A stretch of DNA of 64,000 bases, from assembly GCF_011397635.1 (NCBI RefSeq), contig NC_064753.1, forward strand, positions 27,800,322 through 27,864,321, in the 5' to 3' direction. The position numbers were made by a program, and so were the translations under genes. This document shows, one piece after another, positions 57,149-64,000 of the stretch (within the stretch, counting starts at the first letter, position 1; each line of letters opens with the position of its first letter). The notes beneath the pieces are model-generated. The model was not told where the DNA came from. It worked only from the letters and a program-made list of their open reading frames with translations, and ran no database searches. The DNA comes from Epinephelus fuscoguttatus (lineage: Eukaryota > Chordata > Actinopteri > Perciformes > Serranidae).

Positions 57149-58682
57149 AGATATACTATGCAGGATTTCCTAAAATACAATATATAGACTCACACAACAG
57201 TAATCCCTCTAATTATCGCTTATGACCCACTAGCAGTGTGCAGCAGTGTCTGTATCTGCACACAACCTGCCTTCTGCCTGGATATTCTTATTTTTGTCTT
57301 ATCTGGGTCTGTTCAGGTCGTTTCTGGGTGTCAACCTTTGAGCAGTTGTGTGTAGCCCCCGGCCAATAGCAGCATGAGGTCAGGACTCTATAAAAACATC
57401 CACTATCTCCGTCTTTCTCTTCTACTCTGTGGGTGCAACCTGCAGGTCTGTGTGTCTATTGGATTAAAGGCAAGATTGAGCAGAGCAGAGAAGCCAAAGT
57501 GACAGGATGAAGCATTAGCTGCATTAGGTGTGAGTGTGTTTGTGCTTTAGAATGTAACTGCGGTGATACAATCAGAAAATTATTATTTATCTGATTCATT
57601 ACTGTGTTCTGGCTAACACTGCTCCCTCTCTTTAGCCCCGTCTACACCAAACACTTTCAGTATGGTACCTTTGGAACCAATAGTAACTCTTCAGACATGG
57701 TACCTAGACCCTAACGTTTCCACCACAAACAGTTCTCTTAAATGTGGATGGGTGGGGTTGTTGTCACTCACTGCTCTGTCCAGCACTCACTGTATTTCCT
57801 CCCTTATCAGTTTACACCTCGTTTATCGTCCACAGGATGAGGGTTCACACCAACGTTTTCAGAACAAAATAAAAACAGGTTGCAGTGAATCTTTCTCCAT
57901 GGGGTATTTAAAAACAGTGGGTGTTTGCATTTAGTCCTTTTAAGGCAAGCTCGGGGGTTTAGTGTTGCCGGAGCTCACAGGAACGAAGCTCTGCGTCGCT
58001 TTTTTTTTCTGTGTGAGGATTAGGATATATTCTACTCACATAACCTGGTCAAAATTAATAAAGATAAATGATTTAAGTTCCACTCATTGCTAAAAGTTTA
58101 TGTCATATAAAAACTAAAGTAATGGTCAGAGCTGTCACAATGAAATTTCAGGTGTTTTGATGGACTCACGTTGTCAACTCATACATTGAGTACCATTACA
58201 AGTTAAAGTTCCACCTTTAAAGTTGCCAGCAGTCAGTCCAGTGAATTAAGTAATTTTTTTCTCAGACTCCAGCTGCTTTCAGAGGCAGCAAGACATCTTT
58301 TCATTTTATAGTTACAGTCTATGAATAAAACTCTCCACAGTATTAACAGTGGTAACATGAGCCTCAAAACCAGCCCTAACTCAGCCCTGAGCAGAGTGAC
58401 CGTCCTCTGTTGACCAATCAACAAACTGCAGTGTTCACAGCTCTACATTTTAGTACCAGATCTGTGTGCTAGGGACCAAAAATGGGGACAGTACGGAATG
58501 GTTCCATTGGTACCATCCACAACTTTTCACAGTGGAAACAGAGGCTTTGGACGGGGCTTTTAGTCACTCTGTAGCTCGCTTGATCACAGGTACTCTCTTA
58601 GTCTTGTTGAGCCGAGGAGGAGGGGCCGAGTTTAAATGTTGTGTTAACAAACAGTAAGCGAAAAATCCTGCATAGTATGCCT
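57149..58682. mobile_element. TTAA MITE, AGATATACTATGCAGGA family (copy 2), with nested element
   Basis: Exact TTAA at 57145-57148 and 58683-58686. Termini AGATATACTATGCAGGATTTC and AAAATCCTGCATAGTATGCCT are inverted repeats. Compared with the 390-bp copy at 17005-17394 it is swollen by an insertion at 57634-58558. Confidence 0.85.
57634..58558. mobile_element. Nested inverted-repeat DNA element (AGCCCCGTC termini)
   Basis: Left AGCCCCGTCTACACCAAACA with TATGGTACC; right GGTACCATCCACAACTTTTC and CAGAGGCTTTGGACGGGGCT. TTT on both sides could be a 3-bp target duplication. It contains no transposase. Superfamily not assigned. Confidence 0.7.
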
Positions 58683-58899
58683 TTAAACCCGCTGAATTGC
58701 TATTATCACTCTAAGATCGGTACCCTGATATACAGGTTATCTAAAGCACCTAAGTGTCATATATGGAAACAAGCTTAATATTTTACAAAGTAGTGTATCT
58801 AATTCTCACCCCTCCTCAGTGATGACAGCTGTGAAATGAAAGATATTGATGGAAGTTTGAGAAAATGAGCTCAATGTTTCGATGCTTCTGACCAAGAGA

Positions 58900-59060
58900 G
58901 TGATTTACTTTCTCATGTTACTATAGTAACGTGTAACCCACGAGAGGTGTAAAAGTCTGTGTATAGATATTTGCATGATATTTTATTCTTAGGTGCCAAC
59001 CTTGTAATATTACGGGATCACCAGTGCCTTTGTGCTACAAACGAGCGTTTGATACTTGAA
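58900..59060. repeat. Interspersed repeat, copy 2 (relative of 48740-48905)
   Basis: Contains GAGAGTGATTTACTTTCTCATGTTAC, CCACGAGAGGTGTAAAAGT, TTACGGGATCACCAGTGCCTTT and ACAAACGAGCGTTTGAT in the same order as the intron 7 copy. Confidence 0.7.
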
Positions 59061-60559
59061 ATGCTTTCCTCATGTGAAGTTTGCATTGAAGGAACTGACA
59101 AAGAAAGGTATTTTTAACTGGGATACAAAAACTATGCTTATAAAACGAGTCCTCATCTGATCAGAGATTGAGATAAGATTAAGGATATGTTTTCCCAGAA
59201 CACAGTATATTCAGAACTTTTACTGAAATACAGTATATACAACACCACAAAGTGTTACATTTATAAAAGGTCACAAACATTTAATAAGAATATATGTAAA
59301 TACAACAGAAGATGAGATAAATCAGTAAATTCTGAGTTTGCAGGGAGGATCATGAAGTGGTCGGACTGCAGTCTGAGCTTTGTGGAGTCTCTGCTTTGCT
59401 TGTCTGACCAAAGTTGTTTACTTGCCGGTGCCTCACAACAAAAGTGCCATAAGACTCCAACATATATTATTTTTACAATGAGCTGGTGTATAAAGGCAGA
59501 GTGATTAAGGTCTGAGCAACACTGTTTATTACTTAATTTAAGTGTGATGCCCTCGGCTTTCCACATCTGAGAGTTGTTAATGAAATGTAAGAGAAAAATG
59601 GCCGACAAGGAACAAATGTTTACGCTCACGTATCTAAATGAGAGATCCTAAATTTATCAAAGTAAAAACAATTGTTTCCACTTTTTCTCTGGCCTTGCTT
59701 TGTCAGTGTTTTTATATCGGCTAGCCATCTGAATTATTTATTACTTTACTTGAATTATTAAAATGGAGCCAGAGCATACATCAAAATGTACTTTCTCTGC
59801 TATAAAAACAATAAAACAAGCCTTACATAATCTGCCATTTTAACAAAAATAAAAAATGTATCAACTAAAGGGGTAAACACCTCATGCTTTGAAGCTGAAT
59901 GATAAACGATGGAGACACAGTCTAAGTGGGTGTACAAAGGTGATGAAATAAGTCACTTTAGAAGTTTATTTCTAGAATGGAAGTTAGGAACACACATTGT
60001 AGACACTTTAGAAATATATATCTCAATTCTGATGCCTTTAATGTTTCGTCTGTGTGTGAGAGAGAGCGTGAGACAGAGAGCATGTTTTTGAGTGTATTCA
60101 TATTGCATTGTAAAGAAAAAAAAAACATGTCTAAAGAAGTGTTTAGCATTGTAGTGTGCTCACAACATTCCTTATGAACTCTGGTTTACCTGTGCTCGTA
60201 TATTTTTGTCACTTGTTGCTGTTGTTGTTGTGTACTTTCTTTGAGTACAGCTCTGTTTACTTGAATAAATTTATCTGCAAAGTAAAGCAAAGTATTCTGT
60301 GGCTGCGTTTCTGTCTTAGTTCAGTGTTTGAATTTATTTCATGCAAGATTTTTACAGCACTCCTGGGAGCGGCTCTTTCTATATTACACTTAAAATGAAA
60401 GTTGTCCCTCTTCTCCTTTTATATATTGTGTAAATGTATATATTTTTTGAGATTATGGAATCATTTTGTAATAGTGGCTTTTACCTGGATTCAAATAAGT
60501 GAACTTGAGAGGTTAGAAATGTTTTTCAGTGTACATTACGTTTCAAGTATGGTTTATGG

Positions 60560-61247
60560 CACTGGTTCCCAACCTGAGGGTCAAGACCACCACTAGGGGG
60601 CACCAAAGCTTAACAGTGGTCGTGAGGCCTTGATTTAAAGGTGTGTAAGAAAACACAAAAAAGATATATACAGTAGGCCTATATTTCAGCATTTTATTTT
60701 TATTAAGTGAAGAAAACCAAATTAAATTGCGTTTAAAGTTTAGAGTATTATTCATAATATCTATTTTTTTAAATCTCACATGGCAAAGTGAAGACCTGAA
60801 CACAAGCTGTATTCACAGAGCCTTCACTCTTTGCAAAACAGCCTCGTCCTGCAGTAGAAAAGTAAACATTTAAACACCCAAAGAAGAGGTTTTATAACAA
60901 TCATCAAGTGTTAAAGAAGCCTTTTAAGTATTATTGTTTCAAATTTTTAAAAAATACATACACATAATATGAAGACCAAAAAAAAAAGTTCCTACAAATG
61001 ATCTTTGGTGCAATATTCATGGGAAATAATCGGCTCAACATGTATCATAATCGCTGTTTTACACAAACTTCCTGTTGTCAGCATTTGGATTAACTGTGCA
61101 GTTAACTGTGCACTTGTTCTGTACTGCTATTATTATGCATTGAATATAATATGGAACCCATACATAAAATGTCACTTCATCAGGGGTCGTCACTATACTT
61201 ATTGATAAAAAAGTGTGTCCCTTAAGGAAAAAAGTTAGGAACCACTG
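60560..61247. mobile_element. hAT-like element with 8-bp target duplication
   Basis: Termini CACTGGTTCCCAACCTGAGG and AAAGTTAGGAACCACTG, flanked by GTTTATGG (60552-60559) and GTCTATGG (61248-61255), matching at 7 of 8 positions. It belongs to the same terminal family as 8487-8776 and 17436-18562. The interior is AT-rich and non-coding. Confidence 0.75.
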
Positions 61248-62703
61248 GTCTATGGTGCCTGTATACTGCACATTCTGCAGTGCCCCCATGTTTGGCACCA
61301 GGTGGCAACAAAGTCAGGGATTTGTAAGTTCTACAGACAGTGGATTTAATGTTTTTGTGACACTGACGTGTCTCAGAGGAGAGAAAGATGCTGCTGTCTA
61401 ACTAATGATCACTCAATTATACAACTGTTGACCTCTGCCATAATGTGCAGGTAGTCAGTACAGCCAGAGTCAGTGCATGTACTGTTGGCAGAAGTGCTGC
61501 ACAGTGGGTTTTATTTCAGATCTTAATCATTAATTATTATTTAAGCCAGAACTACTGACAATCTGTCTCATATCTCACTCAGGGTCCAGTGTTAGTTTAA
61601 GGTTTTATGTCTGCCTGGAAATGGAAAGAGAGGAGTGTTAGCAGAGGTTACACTGGAACAGCATACAAGAATTTGCTAATACAGCTTTTTTTAATGCTAA
61701 CTAAACATAGGACTTGGACTCCATACTGTGCAAGGAGTCTAAACTAAATAGATGTTACATACAGTACCTTTTTACATCCAGTTACGCCTACAGTACTGAA
61801 TGTAACAGTAAACAATATTAATTTTCTTGCATCTTTGCAGGGAAACAACACATTCAACACGTTCAGAAGATCAGCTTACATGAAGGTGTGTGAAGTGTCT
61901 GACTCTTCCACTGCTCTGAATTCATGAAAGAAATGGCGGTGGGAATGAAGGAGTGCTTCTATCTGTTACTCTACCAGGGTGAAATCTGAGCTGAGAGCCT
62001 CATTGAAAGAAAATGCTTAGAAATGCACATATTGAAGACTGACTATAAAATGGGAAAACATACTTGAGAGTTTAATGCTATACTGAGCGTGTATGCCCAG
62101 GGGTTTTTCTTATTTAGCTCCCCCCTCCCGTCTGTGTACAACATTTCACCCTAAAAATAGCTTTTCCTGCAGCCGAGCTGGGAGCTGGACTTCCTCTGGT
62201 TTAATAGTAGCTTTATTTTTGAAGATTATACAACTGGAAATCTGTGTGATTGAAGATATCTACAGTGTTAGTCTTTTACTCACCTATTTGTTTTCGTGTA
62301 TACAGTTGTAAATGAAAGATTAAAACAGTCTACATGAATGCTATATTTCACAGGTGGCATCATTTGATGGTTTTCTGAGCTGACAGCATAGTGTAAGATT
62401 ATTTTTCACTTGTTAAAAAGTGACTTAGCATGTCCAAAGCTGACATGGAAGGGAGACGGGATGAAGGACACTCTGTAAAAGTGAAGCAGTCAATGAATTT
62501 CCAGTTTGTTTGTGAAATGAAAGGGAATACTGCTTAGTGCACCTTGTCCCAAGTAAATATTTATCAAATGCCAGACACAAGGAAATCATTATTTGCCACT
62601 CCACCCTTATACCTCTCTCACCTCCTGCTGATGTTTGGATAAAAACAAACAGAGTTGGAGCCACTGCAGGGAGAGTACCCAGAAAGGCATACAGAGGGGC
62701 CAG

Positions 62704-62710
62704 TATATAT
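62704..62710 (+). promoter_or_regulatory. clec3a: clec3a TATA box candidate
   Basis: TATATAT about 100 bases upstream of the clec3a ATG would place transcription start near 62735 and give a 5'UTR of about 70 bases. A TATA promoter suits a tissue-restricted (cartilage) gene; this is inference. Confidence 0.4.
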
Positions 62711-62803
62711 TGAGCTGCCTGCAGTGCTTTTGGTTCCTCTCACGGCAGTACAAGGTGTGCCACTGTGTCCTGTCACCGTAGGATCCACTAAGCGGACTCA
62801 GAC

Positions 62804-63096
62804 ATGGCACGTCTGGCCCTCCCTGTCCTCCTCGTTCTTTGCTTCTCCTTGCTCCACTTCAGCTCCAGCCGTCCATCTCGTACCAGGAAGGCTGTGTCGT
62901 CTCGTCAGTCCGGAGGTAACTCTTTTAATACATGTTGAAGAATAAAGTGCTTGCCAACTCTGATGTTCATCTGACTTGGTTTTTCTGGCTGTTTGTCGAG
63001 ATACAGCTGCTGCAGAAGAAGATGATGTGAAGTCCCAGCTGGAGAGGTTGTGGCAGGAGGTGAACTCACTGAAGGAGATGCAGGCGTTGCAGACAG
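62804..63096 (+). CDS. clec3a: C-type lectin domain family 3 member A, exons 1-2 (partial)
   Basis: Exon 1 (62804-62915) encodes a signal peptide (MARLALPVLLVLCFSLLHFS) and a basic SRPSRTRKAVSSRQSG segment. Exon 2 (63007-63096) encodes the acidic and coiled-coil trimerisation stretch EEDDVKSQLERLWQEVNSLK and EMQALQT. Both exons end in phase 1. The coiled coil matches human CLEC3A (LKTQIEKLWTEVNALKEIQALQT type, from memory). CLEC3A is a secreted tetranectin relative of cartilage matrix. The third exon, with the C-type lectin domain, lies beyond the right edge. Position next to vat1l agrees with the human gene order VAT1L-CLEC3A-WWOX and excludes the paralogue CLEC3B. Confidence 0.88.
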
Positions 63097-64000
63097 GTAT
63101 TGTCCTTACTACATAAAGGAAGATTGAAGACAGAAGAGGTGACAGCAGTACATTAGATTCATAAGCATTACTGCCTCTTCAGTGTGTTTGTTTAAAATTA
63201 AATAAGAAAAATTATATAACAGAAGTTGGTTAACATTGATTGCCACTGATTTTTATTACAAATATTGCACTGTGCTTTCTCTCAGTGTTACTTGTTAATG
63301 TAGCCTACTGAGCCGACATGCAAGGGTGAGTGGACTCTGCTGAGAGACAACTGATACCTTCACAGATTTTTTCTTATTGTGTTGAGTGTCCAGCAGAGGG
63401 CAGCAGCACCCATATCAACCATTAGAATGTAAAGTAAAGGGCTGAATTGGAAAGGATACAAGTAACACACAATTTGTGGGGGAATGTAAAAACATACAAA
63501 AGATTATTTCTTACAATTTTATTTTGTAAGTTTTTAGTTTTTGTGTTTATCCAGTTGATCATATAAAATACTATGAATTTATGTATTTTTTTAAAAAAAA
63601 ATCTCTATTAGGCCTCCTTTTTTCTTTGTTGACTCATTTAAAAGTCACTAGTCACACTGTGAGCTCACTATAGCCTGGGTCTTCAACAGGAGGTCCTGGT
63701 CCCCTAAGGAGTCCTCAGAGTTACTACACGGAGGCCACCAATTTATTTTTTGATAGGTTTTTCTTTTTTTTCTTTTCAAAAATTAAAATATGTATGAAAA
63801 TACACATAAACATGAATCCAACATATTTTGCCTTTGCAACAACATACCTTTGTGAATGTGGAGTTTCCTCCCTCGCTTACCAGAAAAGCAAACACAGGTC
63901 AAGAATGCAGCCTGAGGCTGACATGGCCATCCACCGGACAACCTCCATCTGCCCAGCTGAAACATGTTGAGGAGCCCTGCTATAGTATGAGTTCACAAAT
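63097..64000 (+). other. clec3a: clec3a intron 2 (partial)
   Basis: AT-rich intron following the GTATTG donor, with no lectin-domain exon seen before the edge. A segment at about 63680-63975 (CTTCAACAGGAGGTCCTGGTCC ... CATGTTGAGGAGCCCTGC) looks like the ends of another inverted-repeat element: GGTCCTGGTCCCCTAAGG versus a GAGCCCTGCTATAG end. Confidence 0.55.

Larger units (their letters stand above)
56731..62700. other. vat1l 3'UTR and intergenic region to clec3a
   Basis: The vat1l transcript end is not fixed; AATAAA hexamers occur near 57868, 59808 and 60264. Apart from the repeats listed separately, 59.1-60.5 kb and 61.3-62.7 kb are AT-rich with no coding exon recognised. Open frames of up to 122 codons (59261-59629, minus) show no domain. 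Confidence 0.55.

Noticed and set aside
59261-59629. 122-codon minus-strand open frame downstream of vat1l
   Set aside because: AT-rich low-information sequence with no domain, splice sites or polyadenylation context.
1-64000. tRNA, rRNA, CRISPR arrays, operons or endogenous retrovirus genes
   Set aside because: Looked for and not recognised. Short tandem repeats here are microsatellites, and retroelement traces are LINE or tail fragments without viral gene signatures.

Overview
This is vertebrate nuclear DNA and almost certainly from a spiny-rayed (percomorph) teleost. It has short GT-AG exons spread through AT-rich introns. The four recognisable proteins are fish-like orthologues of vertebrate genes, and there are dozens of short, often nested DNA-transposon copies of the TTAA-flanked and hAT types. 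No prokaryotic feature, CRISPR array, rRNA or tRNA was recognised.

Layout from left to right. 1-7073 (minus strand): first coding exon of nfat5 (7001-7073) and about 7 kb of its first intron, which leaves the window; a CpG-rich promoter-like segment lies at 7074-7380. 7.4-10.2 kb: intergenic, with repeats. 10,455-30,680 (minus strand): a complete pkd1l2-type polycystin, reconstructed here as 41 coding exons with fully compatible splice phases and one open frame of 2492 codons. It carries signal peptide, C-type lectin, SUEL lectin, PKD, REJ, GAIN/GPS, TM1, PLAT and the polycystin channel module. 33,109-34,847 (plus): bola3, a mitochondrial Fe-S assembly factor, 4 exons, 115 aa. 35-39 kb: a repeat-dense intergenic block with a PIF/Harbinger-like element and a 5'-truncated LINE flanked by a perfect 17-bp target duplication. 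39,115-56,730 (plus): vat1l, 9 exons, 378 aa from the first ATG, with large repeat-filled introns. 62,804 to the right edge (plus): first two exons of clec3a; the lectin-domain exon lies outside.

The genes do not form a functional unit. They are neighbours by chromosomal history: from memory, NFAT5, PKD1L2, VAT1L and CLEC3A all lie on human 16q22-q23, while BOLA3 lies on human chromosome 2. pkd1l2 and bola3 are divergently transcribed about 2.4 kb apart, and each has a perfect palindromic CRE (TGACGTCA) close to its start.

No clearly new molecular system was found. The observations most worth a second look are: conserved-looking coding sequence upstream of the first vat1l ATG with no upstream in-frame ATG; a three-level transposon nest with 8-bp duplications inside vat1l intron 5; a near-perfect 308-bp palindromic element; an orphan spliceable ORF inside nfat5 intron 1; and an unusual pore-region sequence in pkd1l2. 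All coordinates were read by eye; no alignment or database search was run.
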